Of a DNA stretch of 64,000 bases, positions 33,316 through 42,072 are shown in pieces. Under the pieces are notes generated by a model. It worked only from the letters and a program-made list of their open reading frames with translations, was not told the origin of the DNA and did not search any database. The stretch lies in the NCBI RefSeq assembly GCF_001654915.1, contig NZ_LXEQ01000017.1; one strand, 5' to 3'. This DNA comes from Buttiauxella ferragutiae (GTDB lineage Bacteria > Pseudomonadota > Gammaproteobacteria > Enterobacterales > Enterobacteriaceae). The stretch's first letter is position 1; each line of letters starts with the position of its first letter. The translations under genes and the position numbers were made by a program.

Positions 33316-35646
33316 TTGGCTAGCGCATTCTCACCAAACAAGAAAATTCTCACGGCCGCACACTGGGGCCCGATGCTGGTTGAAACGGACGGCGAGCGTG
33401 TCCTCAGTTCCACTGGCGCACTGGAAACCGGGCATGAGAATTCATTGCAAAGTGCGGTTCCGGACCAGGTCCACAGTAAGGCTCGTGTGCAATTTCCGAT
33501 GGCCCGAAAAGGTTTCCTGGCATCACCCGATGCGCCACAGGGTGTGCGTGGTGAGGATGAATATGTGCGGATTAGCTGGGATGAAGCGCTGCAACTCATT
33601 CACCAGCAGCATCAACGCATTCGCCAGACTTATGGTGCAGCCGCTATTTTTGCCGGTTCCTACGGCTGGCGCTCCAATGGTGTGCTGCATAAAGCGGCGA
33701 CGTTACTGCAACGCTATATGAGCCTGGCGGGCGGATATACCGGGCATCTGGGTGATTATTCGACCGGTGCGGCACAGGTCATCATGCCGTATGTGGTTGG
33801 CTCCAATGAAGTTTATCAACAGCAAACCAGCTGGCCGCTGGTGCTTGAGCATAGCGAAGTGGTGGTGTTGTGGAGTGCTAACCCACTAAATACGCTGAAG
33901 ATCGCCTGGAACGCCAGCGATGAGCAGGGGGTGAAGTATTTCGAACAGCTGAAGGCTAGCGGTAAAACTGTAATCGCCATTGATCCGATGCGATCGGAGA
34001 CGGTGGATTTCCTCGGTGAAAAAGTGCAGTGGATTGCGCCGAATATGGGAACCGATGTGGCGTTGATGCTGGGCATTGCCCACACGCTGGCAAAAAATGG
34101 CTGGCACGATGTGCCATTCCTGGCACGCTGCACTCACGGTTACGACAAATTTGCGGCTTATCTGTTGGGCGAATCTGACGGCCAGCCAAAAACGGCGCAT
34201 TGGGCGGCAGAGATTTGCGGCGTCCCGGCGCAAACCATCGAAGATCTGGCACAGCTATTTAGTGAAAAACGCACCATGCTAATGTCGGGCTGGGGAATGC
34301 AGCGCCAGCAGTACGGCGAGCAAAAACACTGGATGCTGGTGACGCTGGCGGCGATGCTTGGGCAGATTGGAACGCCCGGCGGCGGTTTTGGGCTGTCTTA
34401 TCACTTTGCGAATGGCGGTAATCCGACGCGTCGCGCGGCAGTGTTGGGGTCTCTGCAGGGGGCGCTGGCGAATGGAACTGATGCCGTGGAAAAAATCCCG
34501 GTGGCGCGCATTGTGGAAGCGCTGGAAAACCCTGGTGGCGAGTATCAGCATAATGGGCAGCAAAAAACCTTCCCGGACATCCGCATGTTGTGGTGGGCGG
34601 GGGGTGCCAATTTTACCCATCATCAGGACACTAACCGCCTGATTAAAGCCTGGCAGAAACCTGAGTTGGTGGTGATTTCCGAATGCTTCTGGACGGCTGC
34701 CGCAAAACACGCGGATATTGTGTTGCCGATCACCACATCTTTTGAGCGCAACGATTTGACGATGACTGGCGATTACAGCAACCAGCATCTGGTGCCAATG
34801 AAGCAGGTGGTTTCACCACAGGCGGAGGCACGTAATGATTTCGACGTTTTTGCACAGCTTAGTGCTCTCTGGGAAGAGGGTGGTGAAACGCGCTTCACGG
34901 AAGGCAAAACCGAGCTGCAATGGCTGGAAGAGTTTTACGAAATTGCGCGTAAGCGCGGAGCGGTTCAACAAGTAGAACTGCCCGATTTCCAGCAGTTCTG
35001 GGAATCTAACCAGTTGATAGAAATGCCAGAAAGTGAGAAGAACGCCGCTTTCATCCGTTTTGCTGATTTCCGCACCGATCCACAGGCTAATCCGTTAAAA
35101 ACTCCAAGCGGCAAAATCGAAATCTATTCAGAGCGCATCGCCAGTTTTGCTTATGCTGATTGCCCGGGGCACCCGACCTGGCTTGCGCCGAATGAATGGC
35201 AGGGCAATGCCGCAGCAGGCCAGCTTCAACTGCTTTCATCGCATCCGGCGCACCGCTTGCACAGCCAACTTAACTATGCGGCACTACGCGAGAAATACGC
35301 CATTGCCGGACGCGAGCCGTTAACGCTACATCCTAAAGATGCCGCTGAACGTGGTATTGCGGATGGCGATTTGGTGCGGGTGTGGAATGCCCGTGGGCAG
35401 GTGTTGGTCGGGGCTTTAGTGACGGATGGCATCAAGCCGGGCGTAGTCTGTATTCATCAGGGCGCATGGCCCGATCTGAATGACGATAAGCTGTGTAAAA
35501 ACGGTGCGGTTAACGTGCTGACGCTGGATATACCGACTTCGCGGCTCGCCAATGGTTGCGCGGCGAACTCTTCACTGGTGTGGGCCGAAAAATATCTCGG
35601 CCCTGCTCCGGAGGTTACAGCGTTTCTCCCTCCGGCCAGCTCATAA
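33316..35646 (+). CDS. bisC: Biotin sulfoxide reductase BisC
   Basis: This molybdopterin enzyme (bis-MGD, DMSO-reductase family) reduces biotin sulfoxide and, in E. coli, free methionine S-sulfoxide in the cytoplasm. The TTG at 33316 is chosen: GGGAG lies six bases upstream and the product (MASAFSPNKKILTAAHWGPM, 776 aa) then has the E. coli length of 777; no ATG is suitably placed. Typical features are GSYGWRSNGVLHKA, with Ser as the molybdenum ligand, SGWGMQRQQYGEQKHW, and GKIEIYSERIA with the C-terminal molydopterin-binding barrel. No Tat signal is visible, consistent with a cytoplasmic enzyme. The end overlaps the convergent yiaC by 32 bases. Confidence 0.95.
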   Translation: MASAFSPNKKILTAAHWGPMLVETDGERVLSSTGALETGHENSLQSAVPDQVHSKARVQFPMARKGFLASPDAPQGVRGEDEYVRISWDEALQLIHQQHQRIRQTYGAAAIFAGSYGWRSNGVLHKAATLLQRYMSLAGGYTGHLGDYSTGAAQVIMPYVVGSNEVYQQQTSWPLVLEHSEVVVLWSANPLNTLKIAWNASDEQGVKYFEQLKASGKTVIAIDPMRSETVDFLGEKVQWIAPNMGTDVALMLGIAHTLAKNGWHDVPFLARCTHGYDKFAAYLLGESDGQPKTAHWAAEICGVPAQTIEDLAQLFSEKRTMLMSGWGMQRQQYGEQKHWMLVTLAAMLGQIGTPGGGFGLSYHFANGGNPTRRAAVLGSLQGALANGTDAVEKIPVARIVEALENPGGEYQHNGQQKTFPDIRMLWWAGGANFTHHQDTNRLIKAWQKPELVVISECFWTAAAKHADIVLPITTSFERNDLTMTGDYSNQHLVPMKQVVSPQAEARNDFDVFAQLSALWEEGGETRFTEGKTELQWLEEFYEIARKRGAVQQVELPDFQQFWESNQLIEMPESEKNAAFIRFADFRTDPQANPLKTPSGKIEIYSERIASFAYADCPGHPTWLAPNEWQGNAAAGQLQLLSSHPAHRLHSQLNYAALREKYAIAGREPLTLHPKDAAERGIADGDLVRVWNARGQVLVGALVTDGIKPGVVCIHQGAWPDLNDDKLCKNGAVNVLTLDIPTSRLANGCAANSSLVWAEKYLGPAPEVTAFLPPASS

Positions 35647-36055
35647 TCCACGTCGGGTGGTGCGTTTCATTTTGCCAGGCGCTTTCTTCAATGCGAAAGC
35701 CCTGGTGGTGGTAAAAATCCACTGCCCGATAATTCTTCTGGTAAACCTCAAGGCTCAGCGCGGGATACTGCTTTTTGACGTGTGCCATCAAAGCAGTGCC
35801 AATTCCCTTGCCGATAAACGGTTCACTCACAAACAGCGCACCAATAAACAGTGAATCCATCACGCTGATAAAGCCGGCTATTTTATCGTTTTGGAGATAA
35901 ACCCAGGTCACCGATTGTGGAATATAAACGTTCCGCACGATGGATTCGCTTTCATGCCAATAGCTTTCGCTAATAAACGGATGAGCATCAATGGTGCTGG
36001 CAAGCCAAAGTGCTATCAGCTCATCCATTTCATGGGGTTGTAGACGGCGGATCAT
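35615..36055 (-). CDS. yiaC: GNAT acetyltransferase YiaC
   Basis: YiaC is a GNAT-fold protein reported in E. coli to be a lysine acetyltransferase. The 146-aa product has the acetyl-CoA loop SEPFIGKGIGTALMAHVKK near residues 77-95 (the R/Q-x-x-G-x-G/A type) and the C-terminal LEVYQKNYRAVDFYHHQGF. The start overlaps the tag stop by four bases (ATGA), so tag-yiaC is an operon. Its last 32 bases overlap the end of bisC on the other strand, as in E. coli. Confidence 0.94.
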   Translation of the reverse strand: MIRRLQPHEMDELIALWLASTIDAHPFISESYWHESESIVRNVYIPQSVTWVYLQNDKIAGFISVMDSLFIGALFVSEPFIGKGIGTALMAHVKKQYPALSLEVYQKNYRAVDFYHHQGFRIEESAWQNETHHPTWIMSWPEGETL

Positions 36056-36615
36056 TTGAGATTATCAGGGTGGCAGAAGCAACTCGTCACGTGGTCGTTG
36101 ACCAGACCACAGGCCTGCATGAATGAGTAGCAGATCGTGGAGCCGACAAATTTGAAGCCACGTTTTTTTAGTGCCCTGGATAGCGCATCTGAAGCGGGGG
36201 TGGTAGTCGGGATTTCAGCAAGCGTAGCGGCTTGTGTCACTTGCGCCTGGTTGTCGACAAACGACCAGACAAATTCAGGGAATTTTTCGCCGTTGGCTTC
36301 CATCGCGAGGTACGCTTTTGCGTTATTGATAATGGCTTCTAGTTTTCCACGATGGCGGATAATGCTGGCGTCCTGAACCAGCAAGTCGACATCTTCTGGT
36401 TGCAGTAACGCCACGGCTTGCGGGTCAAAATTTTTAAAGCAGCGACGATAGTTTTCACGTTTTTTCAGCACCGTAATCCAGGACAAACCGGCTTGTTGTC
36501 CTTCAAGGCAGATCATCTCGAAAAGGTGTTGCCCATCGGTCACCGGTACGCCCCATTCTTTATCGTGATATTCCATGTAAAGCGGATCCTGAGACACCCA
36601 TCCACAACGAATCAT
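36052..36615 (-). CDS. tag: 3-methyladenine DNA glycosylase I
   Basis: Tag removes 3-methyladenine (and weakly 3-methylguanine) from alkylated DNA. The ATG at 36613-36615 gives MIRCGWVSQDPLYMEYHDKE, 187 aa. The zinc-snap residues appear as Cys4/His17 at the N-terminus and His/Cys near the C-terminus (NDHVTSCFCHP). The active-site Glu is in FEMICLEGQQAGLSW. The frame is open 11 codons upstream. First gene of the tag-yiaC operon. Confidence 0.96.
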   Translation of the reverse strand: MIRCGWVSQDPLYMEYHDKEWGVPVTDGQHLFEMICLEGQQAGLSWITVLKKRENYRRCFKNFDPQAVALLQPEDVDLLVQDASIIRHRGKLEAIINNAKAYLAMEANGEKFPEFVWSFVDNQAQVTQAATLAEIPTTTPASDALSRALKKRGFKFVGSTICYSFMQACGLVNDHVTSCFCHPDNLK

Positions 36616-36693
36616 ACGTTTCTCCTTCGATGAAATTTCTCGTGCCAACTTGACGTGCCAGATAAAGAGACAATAGTTAAATCAGGGCTATCC

Positions 36694-36809
36694 CCGTCAT
36701 ACTTCAAGTTGCCTCATCGTTGGCTGCGTTTACTCACCCGAATCACTTACTCATGTAAGTTCATCGGGACTCGCTCTCTGGCCGCCTCGATGCACCTTGA
36801 ATTATTTTG
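36694..36809 (-). repeat. ERIC-like intergenic repeat, copy 1
   Basis: The conserved ERIC core is present in reverse: ACTTCAAGTTGC, TCACCCGAATCACTTACTCA-TGTAAGTTCATCGGGACTCGC, then GGCCGCC and TTGAATTATTTTGG. The central palindrome forms a hairpin. It is flanked by the 9-base direct repeat GGGCTATCC (36685-36693 and 36810-36818). It lies upstream of both tag and yhjY. Confidence 0.8.
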
Positions 36810-36879
36810 GGGCTATCCGCAAGCCCGCCAAAAAGACTAAAAATATCGCCGGATTTGGCTCTTTCCTGGAGTCGCTTGA

Positions 36880-37593
36880 ATGATCATAAATATATGCAGT
36901 GGTCGCCGTGTCACTTTCACCACGGTGCTGGCTTTGTGTTGTCTGTCTTATGCTACGAATGTATTTGCCTGGCAACAAGAATATGTTGTTGAGGATGCTC
37001 CAGGTGAAATGCAGGATCATTACACTTGGGACAGTAGTCACCAACCAAGTTATAACGATATTCTTGCAGAACGGATTAATTCTTCGTTTACCTCCCAAAA
37101 CCAGGAGGGGCTGCTGCTCGTTTCTGGTAACGATAGTGTGACAGCTGATAGCTCACTTTTGGGTATTGGCTGGAATATCGATTTGCCTGGAAATTTCACC
37201 ACCGGGCCGACCGCAAAGTACAGTTGGGATAGCTCATCGACTGGGATATATAACGAGTACGGTGATTCGGCGGTTGGCTCACGATTTACCGATCAACTGT
37301 GGCATGCCAGCGTGTCCACTGTGGGCTGGCGGGTAGATTCATCACTCGGTTATCTGCGCCCGTGGGCACAGGTAAGCTATAACCATCAGTACGGCGAGAA
37401 CTTGTGGAAAGCCCAGTCCGGGATGAGGGCGAATACTGCATCGGGCCAGGATAGCAACTGGATGGATATTACCGTCGGTGCCGATATGCCAATTAGTAAA
37501 AATATGGCGGCATTTGCTTCGATGTCACAAGCAGAAGGTTTAACCACTGGCGAGGCCTATATTTATAACGTCGGCGTTAGTGCGAAATTCTGA
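36880..37593 (+). CDS. yhjY: Autotransporter-beta-domain-like outer membrane protein YhjY
   Basis: Function unknown; predicted outer-membrane beta-barrel. The 237-aa product has a signal peptide (residues about 1-30, VTFTTVLALCCLSYATNVFA cleaved before WQQEY). The mature part alternates aromatic/polar residues as barrel strands do (LLGIGWNIDL, TGPTAKYSWD, VSTVGWRVDSSLGYLRPWAQVSYNH, ITVGADMPISKNMAAFASMSQ) and ends with a C-terminal Phe (VSAKF), the outer-membrane assembly signature. Position between tag and yhjX is as in E. coli. Confidence 0.88.
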   Translation: MIINICSGRRVTFTTVLALCCLSYATNVFAWQQEYVVEDAPGEMQDHYTWDSSHQPSYNDILAERINSSFTSQNQEGLLLVSGNDSVTADSSLLGIGWNIDLPGNFTTGPTAKYSWDSSSTGIYNEYGDSAVGSRFTDQLWHASVSTVGWRVDSSLGYLRPWAQVSYNHQYGENLWKAQSGMRANTASGQDSNWMDITVGADMPISKNMAAFASMSQAEGLTTGEAYIYNVGVSAKF

Positions 37594-37610
37594 TCATTGA
37601 TTTAACCTTG

Positions 37611-37644
37611 AACACTGATAATTAACATCTAATTATCAGTGTTT
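37611..37644 (+). terminator. Terminator after yhjY
   Basis: Perfect 14-bp stem AACACTGATAATTA / TAATTATCAGTGTT with loop ACATC, ending in TTT, 17 bases after the yhjY stop. Confidence 0.75.
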
Positions 37645-37700
37645 ACGCAGCCTCCATTGATAGTAATTACTAACCGTTCAAAAAATTAAGACAACGTCCA

Positions 37701-37752
37701 GGTCATTCATTCCCTCTCAGAGGCATTTCATTCCGGCCTGAGTGCATCTCAT
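37701..37752 (+). promoter_or_regulatory. Triple YpdB-type direct repeat upstream of yhjX
   Basis: GGTCATTCAT (37701-37710), GGCATTTCAT (37722-37731) and TGCATCTCAT (37743-37752) are spaced by exactly 11 bases each, a 21-base period. The published E. coli YpdB site at yhjX is, as I recall it, two copies of GGCATTTCAT separated by 11 bases. The middle copy is exact here. It implies control by the pyruvate-sensing YpdA/YpdB system. Confidence 0.85.
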
Positions 37753-37831
37753 GCCTTTTTCTCCTGGAATAAAATGCACTTCGTTACTCTTGGCAGCAGA
37801 AGATTTCTCTTAAATTTTGCGGACATCTGCC

Positions 37832-39034
37832 ATGAATAATGCCAACTACAACCGTACACGCTGGTTAACTCTGATCGGCACCATCATTACTCAGTTTGCC
37901 CTCGGTTCCGTTTATACCTGGAGCCTGTTCAATAGCGCGCTGTCGCAAAAACTGGGTGAGCCAATCAGCCAGGTGGCGTTCTCCTTTGGTTTGTTAAGCC
38001 TTGGCCTTGCGATTTCTTCCTCCGTCGCAGGGAAATTGCAGGAACGTTTTGGTGTTCGTAACGTGACGATGGCTGCTGGTGTGCTGCTGGGTGTCGGCTT
38101 CTTCCTGACCGCTCACTCCGACAACTTGCTGATGTTATGGCTGAGCGCTGGTGTGCTGGTAGGCCTCGCTGATGGCGCAGGTTACCTGATAACACTCTCA
38201 AACTGCGTGAAGTGGTTCCCGGAGCGTAAAGGTCTGATTTCCGCCCTTGCCATTGGTTCATACGGCCTCGGCAGCTTAGGTTTTAAATATATCGACAGCC
38301 ATTTGCTGGCAACCGTTGGCCTTGAAAGCACCTTTATGATTTGGGGTGGGCTGGCAATGGTGATGATTCTGTTCGGTTCAATGCTGATGAAAGATGCGCC
38401 ATTGCAGGAAGTGAAAACAGTGAATGGTGTGACTGAAAAAGATTACACCCTTGCAGAATCTATGCGTCAACCACAGTACTGGATGCTGGCAATTATGTTC
38501 CTGACTGCCTGCATGAGTGGTTTGTATGTCATTGGTGTAGCGAAAGATATTGCCCAGGGTATGGTGCATTTGACTGCTGAATCTGCGGCTAACGCAGTCA
38601 CTGTTATCGCCATTGCTAACCTGAGCGGCCGTTTAGTGCTTGGCATTCTGTCTGATAAAATCGCCCGAATCCGCGTTATCACTATCGGCCAGGTGATTTC
38701 TTTAGTCGGTATGGCGGCACTGCTGTTCGCCCCACTCAACGAAGCGACTTTCTTCGCAGCGATAGCTTGTGTGGCCTTTAACTTCGGCGGCACCATCACC
38801 GTTTATCCATCACTGGTCAGTGAGTTCTTTGGGCTGAATAACCTGACTAAAAACTACGGTGTGATTTACTTAGGGTTTGGTATTGGCAGCATCTGCGGTT
38901 CGATTATCGCGTCGGTCTTTGGCGGCTTCTATGTCACCTTCTGCGTTATCTTCGCGCTGCTGATTTTGTCCCTGGCGATTTCCACGACTATCCGTACGCC
39001 GGCACGAGAAGTTCTGCAACAAGCTCACGCTTGA
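37832..39034 (+). CDS. yhjX: MFS transporter YhjX (pyruvate-responsive)
   Basis: YhjX is a major facilitator of the oxalate:formate antiporter family, the sole strong target of YpdA/YpdB in E. coli, and linked to pyruvate. The ATG at 37832 gives MNNANYNRTRWLTLIGTIIT, 400 aa. Twelve membrane spans are visible, with the OFA-type N-terminus FALGSVYTWSLFN and GKLQERFGVRNVTMAAG. The C-terminal half has the RLVLGILSDKIARI loop. It lies downstream of the triple repeat and is followed by a hairpin. Confidence 0.94.
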   Translation: MNNANYNRTRWLTLIGTIITQFALGSVYTWSLFNSALSQKLGEPISQVAFSFGLLSLGLAISSSVAGKLQERFGVRNVTMAAGVLLGVGFFLTAHSDNLLMLWLSAGVLVGLADGAGYLITLSNCVKWFPERKGLISALAIGSYGLGSLGFKYIDSHLLATVGLESTFMIWGGLAMVMILFGSMLMKDAPLQEVKTVNGVTEKDYTLAESMRQPQYWMLAIMFLTACMSGLYVIGVAKDIAQGMVHLTAESAANAVTVIAIANLSGRLVLGILSDKIARIRVITIGQVISLVGMAALLFAPLNEATFFAAIACVAFNFGGTITVYPSLVSEFFGLNNLTKNYGVIYLGFGIGSICGSIIASVFGGFYVTFCVIFALLILSLAISTTIRTPAREVLQQAHA

Positions 39035-39059
39035 TAACCCTATATTAATGCCGCAAACC

Positions 39060-39087
39060 ATGCCGCCGTGATGTTATACGGCGGCAT
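39060..39087 (+). terminator. Hairpin after yhjX
   Basis: Perfect 10-bp stem ATGCCGCCGT / ACGGCGGCAT with an 8-base loop, 26 bases after the stop and followed by AATTCATT. It is a possible terminator. The rest of the 336-base gap to eptB holds no recognisable gene; the eptB promoter must be there. Confidence 0.5.
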
Positions 39088-39370
39088 AATTCATTGTGAA
39101 ATCCCCGAAGTCATCCTTCCTTGTGTCTGTTCATTGTTATGTCGTCTAAAACGGTAAATCAGAGCGGAGAAATGTAAACAGCATCCCGGTTTAGGATTTT
39201 TGCCGATACTTTTTGCCAGCCCTATGCTCTACTAATCCGTTCCAAAAACTGGTTAATAATCGTCCTGAACGGGACTTTATTTTTTCATCGCTCAGAATTT
39301 TCCAGTCTAAAGGGAGTCTGAGTGGTGTTTATGACATTTCTTTTTTTGCTTTATTTTTTCGGACAACTGC

Positions 39371-41053
39371 ATGAATTACGTTAAATCGATGACCCAACAG
39401 AAGCTGTGCTTACTGTTAGCGGTGTACATCGGACTATTTTTAAACCTTTCGGTTTTTTACCATCGTTTCGAAGGATTCATTCGGGAATTTAGCGGATTAA
39501 AAGCTGTCGCTATGCTGGCTGAAATCGCGGCATGCGTGCTGGTCACCTTCTTTTTGCTTCGTTTGTTATCGTTGTTTGGCCGCGCAATTTGGCGAATTTT
39601 CGCCACCCTGGTTGTGGTGTTCTCTGTTGCCGCCAGCTACTACATGACGTTACTTAATGTCGTCATTGGCTACGGGATTATTGCCTCGGTCATGACCACC
39701 GATATCGACCTTTCGAAAGAAATTGTCGGTTATCAGTTCGTGATGTGGATGATTTTGGTCAGCGTTATCCCGCTGGCGCTCATTTGGGGTAGCAACACGC
39801 GTGACACGCTGCTTCATCAGTTAAAAACACCGGGCCAACGGATCAAAAATGTGGCCATTGTGCTGCTGGCCGGGCTGATGGTTTGGGCGCCGTTGCGTTG
39901 GCTGGATAAACAACAAAACCGCACTGAGAAACGCTCGACCGTTGATATGCCGAGCTATGGTGGCGTGGTCGCTAACTCATATCTGCCATCAAATTGGGTT
40001 TCCGCATTAGGTCTTTTTGCCTGGGCTCAGGCTGATGAATCAACAGATAACAACTCGCTGATGAATCCAGCAAAGAAGTTCACTTATGTCGCGCCCAAAG
40101 AGCTGGATGATACCTATGTGGTGTTTGTGATTGGCGAAACGACACGCTGGGATCACATGGGGATTTTGGGTTATGACCGTGATACCACACCAAAACTCGC
40201 CAAAGAGAAAAACCTCGTCGCTTTCCGTGGCGAATCCTGCGATACCGCCACCAAGCTTTCATTGCGCTGTATGTTTGTGCGTGAAGGTGGTGCGGAAGAC
40301 AACCCGCAGCGGACGTTAAAAGAACAGAACGTGTTTGCTGTCCTTAAGCAACTTGGCTTTAGTTCTGAGCTGTTTGCGATGCAAAGTGAAGTGTGGTTCT
40401 ACGGTAATACCATGGCAGACAACTTCTCTTACCGTGAGCAAATCGCTGCTGAACCGCGTAACAGCGGCAAACAAGTCGACGATATGTTGCTGGTTGAGGA
40501 GATGAAGCGTTCGGTTGATAAGCATCCTGACGGCAAACATCTTATTATTCTGCACACTAAAGGTTCGCACTTCTCCTATGTGCAACGCTATCCGCGCAGC
40601 TTCGCTAAATGGGCTCCTGAGTGCGTCAGTATTGATTCAGAGTGCAGTAAAGAGCAGTTGATTAACGCATTCGATAACTCGGTGCTATACACCGACACGG
40701 TGCTGGATAGCGTGATATCTGAGCTACGAGATAAACGGGCGATTATTTTCTACGCCTCGGATCATGGCGAATCGATTGATGAGAAGAAACATCTGCATGG
40801 TACGCCACGTAACATGGCGCCACCTGAGCAATTCCGTGTACCGTTGTTAGTCTGGGCTTCCGATAAATATCTGGAAAACCCGGAGCGGGCACGTGAGTTT
40901 GAGCACATGCAGGCACAAGCGAAAATGAAAGTGCCGCACCGCCATGTGGAGTTGTATGACACCATTTTGGGTTGCCTGGGATACACATCGCCGGACGGCG
41001 GTATTAACCAGAATAACAACTGGTGCCATGTGCCGAACAAGGCGAAACAGTAA
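39371..41053 (+). CDS. eptB: Kdo(2)-lipid A phosphoethanolamine transferase EptB
   Basis: EptB adds phosphoethanolamine to the outer Kdo of lipopolysaccharide, altering surface charge. The 560-aa product starts MNYVKSMTQQKLCLLLAVYI and has five N-terminal membrane helices (to about 185). A periplasmic alkaline-phosphatase-like domain follows, with VIGETTRWDHMG, the nucleophile Thr in CDTATKLSLRCMF, and the zinc ligands in FYASDHGESIDEKKHLHGTP. Cysteines expected to form disulfides are retained. Length is close to E. coli EptB (563). In E. coli it is induced by sigma-E and repressed by the sRNA MgrR; I could not confirm a MgrR site here. Confidence 0.95.
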   Translation: MNYVKSMTQQKLCLLLAVYIGLFLNLSVFYHRFEGFIREFSGLKAVAMLAEIAACVLVTFFLLRLLSLFGRAIWRIFATLVVVFSVAASYYMTLLNVVIGYGIIASVMTTDIDLSKEIVGYQFVMWMILVSVIPLALIWGSNTRDTLLHQLKTPGQRIKNVAIVLLAGLMVWAPLRWLDKQQNRTEKRSTVDMPSYGGVVANSYLPSNWVSALGLFAWAQADESTDNNSLMNPAKKFTYVAPKELDDTYVVFVIGETTRWDHMGILGYDRDTTPKLAKEKNLVAFRGESCDTATKLSLRCMFVREGGAEDNPQRTLKEQNVFAVLKQLGFSSELFAMQSEVWFYGNTMADNFSYREQIAAEPRNSGKQVDDMLLVEEMKRSVDKHPDGKHLIILHTKGSHFSYVQRYPRSFAKWAPECVSIDSECSKEQLINAFDNSVLYTDTVLDSVISELRDKRAIIFYASDHGESIDEKKHLHGTPRNMAPPEQFRVPLLVWASDKYLENPERAREFEHMQAQAKMKVPHRHVELYDTILGCLGYTSPDGGINQNNNWCHVPNKAKQ

Positions 41054-41153
41054 CTTTTTTGCCACATATGCTGGAATTTGAATCAAACGGACATAATTTT
41101 AAGTATCAGGGATTGACGGCTAAAACGGTGCGCAGTAAGATGCGCTCCGCATT

Positions 41154-41230
41154 CGGCGAGTAGCGCAGCTTGGTAGCGCAACTGGTTTGGGACCAGTGGG
41201 TCGGAGGTTCGAATCCTCTCTCGCCGACCA
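41154..41230 (+). tRNA. tRNA-Pro (anticodon UGG)
   Basis: 77 bases including the encoded CCA. Acceptor stem CGGCGAG / CTCGCCG, D-loop AGCTTGGTAGC, anticodon stem ACTGG / CCAGT with loop TTTGGGA so that positions 34-36 are TGG, and T-arm GGAGGTTCGAATCCTC. The sequence looks the same as E. coli proM as I recall it, but the location between eptB and dppA is that of E. coli proK (anticodon CGG). Confidence 0.95.
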
Positions 41231-41238
41231 AATTCAAG

Positions 41239-41263
41239 AAAACCCAATCGAAAGATTGGGTTT
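41239..41263 (+). terminator. tRNA-Pro terminator
   Basis: AAACCCAATC, loop GAAA, GATTGGGTTT, then TTTT. It begins nine bases after the tRNA. Confidence 0.93.
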
Positions 41264-41310
41264 TTTTACGTCTGTAGTTTATGGGTTCGTTGGCCTGATT
41301 CGCGCAAATG

Positions 41311-41388
41311 GTGGATGACGCTAACGCTTATCCACCCTACCAAATCAAAATCGAACCGTAGGTCGGATAAGCGTTAGCGTCATCCGAC
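41311..41388. repeat. Inverted pair of REP units
   Basis: Unit 1 (41311-41340) starts GTGGATGACGCTAACG and ends CCACCCTAC. Unit 2 (41358-41388) is the inverted copy GTAGGTCGGATAAGCG... CATCCGAC. It lies between the tRNA terminator and the end of the convergent lipoprotein gene. Confidence 0.8.
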
Positions 41389-41403
41389 AAAACACCCGCA
41401 TTG

Positions 41404-42072
41404 CTAATGCAGCTCATTAAAACTGCTCACCACATTGTTATAGCTGCGGGTCACTCTTCCCACCGAGCCTTTCACCATCCATTCAGTGACACCGCCAATC
41501 TGGCCTTTCTCGCCTTCGGTATAAGGAACGCTATTCTGATGTCGCTGAATGCGTTCTGCTAATAACTTGTCGTATTGGTCAGCCGCATCGAGCAGGAAGC
41601 TATAACGAATCAGGCTGGAATTATTTGATGACGGCGCTGCTTTATAACATTCTTGCGCCGCGCTAATCAGCGAATTGAGCTGCACCAACTGTAATTGTGC
41701 TTCTTCCGGGATAAACGTATCTTTGCTCACTATTTGTGTTGCTTTACTGGCATGAATAATAAGGGCGAGTGAATAATAGATTAATGTTTTCCCCTGGTTT
41801 TTTTCTATATCGGAAAGTGTGTTCAGGTAATTTTTAATATCACTTTCAGCTAAATTATCGCTCCAGTATGGGAAATCGCCATTTTGAATAGTCCCCGGGA
41901 TTTTCGGAAGGTCACTACACAGGGCATGCCGGGTGTCTGCCTGTTCGGCACTGGCGCTTTCAGAAGCTTTAGGCTGCTTATCATCACACCCAGAAATTAA
42001 TAAGCCTGCAAAAATGGTACTAATTAGAATTTTAGATGTTTTCTTGTGAAAGCATTCCTTGCGTAAATACAT
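41404..42072 (-). CDS. Lipoprotein of unknown function
   Basis: The 222-aa product has a basic N-terminus, a hydrophobic signal (KILISTIFAGLLIS) and lipobox LISGC with Cys29, then DD at +2/+3. Asp at +2 predicts retention in the inner membrane. The mature part is mostly helical, with two cysteines (HALCSDLP; AAQECYKAAP) that could form a disulfide. Base composition is clearly lower in GC than in eptB and dppA on either side, suggesting acquired DNA next to a tRNA gene. I do not recognise the family. Confidence 0.82.
   Translation of the reverse strand: MYLRKECFHKKTSKILISTIFAGLLISGCDDKQPKASESASAEQADTRHALCSDLPKIPGTIQNGDFPYWSDNLAESDIKNYLNTLSDIEKNQGKTLIYYSLALIIHASKATQIVSKDTFIPEEAQLQLVQLNSLISAAQECYKAAPSSNNSSLIRYSFLLDAADQYDKLLAERIQRHQNSVPYTEGEKGQIGGVTEWMVKGSVGRVTRSYNNVVSSFNELH

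Noticed and set aside
41231..42072. Integrated element using the tRNA-Pro 3' end as attachment site
   Set aside because: No integrase gene and no second copy of the tRNA 3' end are visible in the window, so only composition hints remain.
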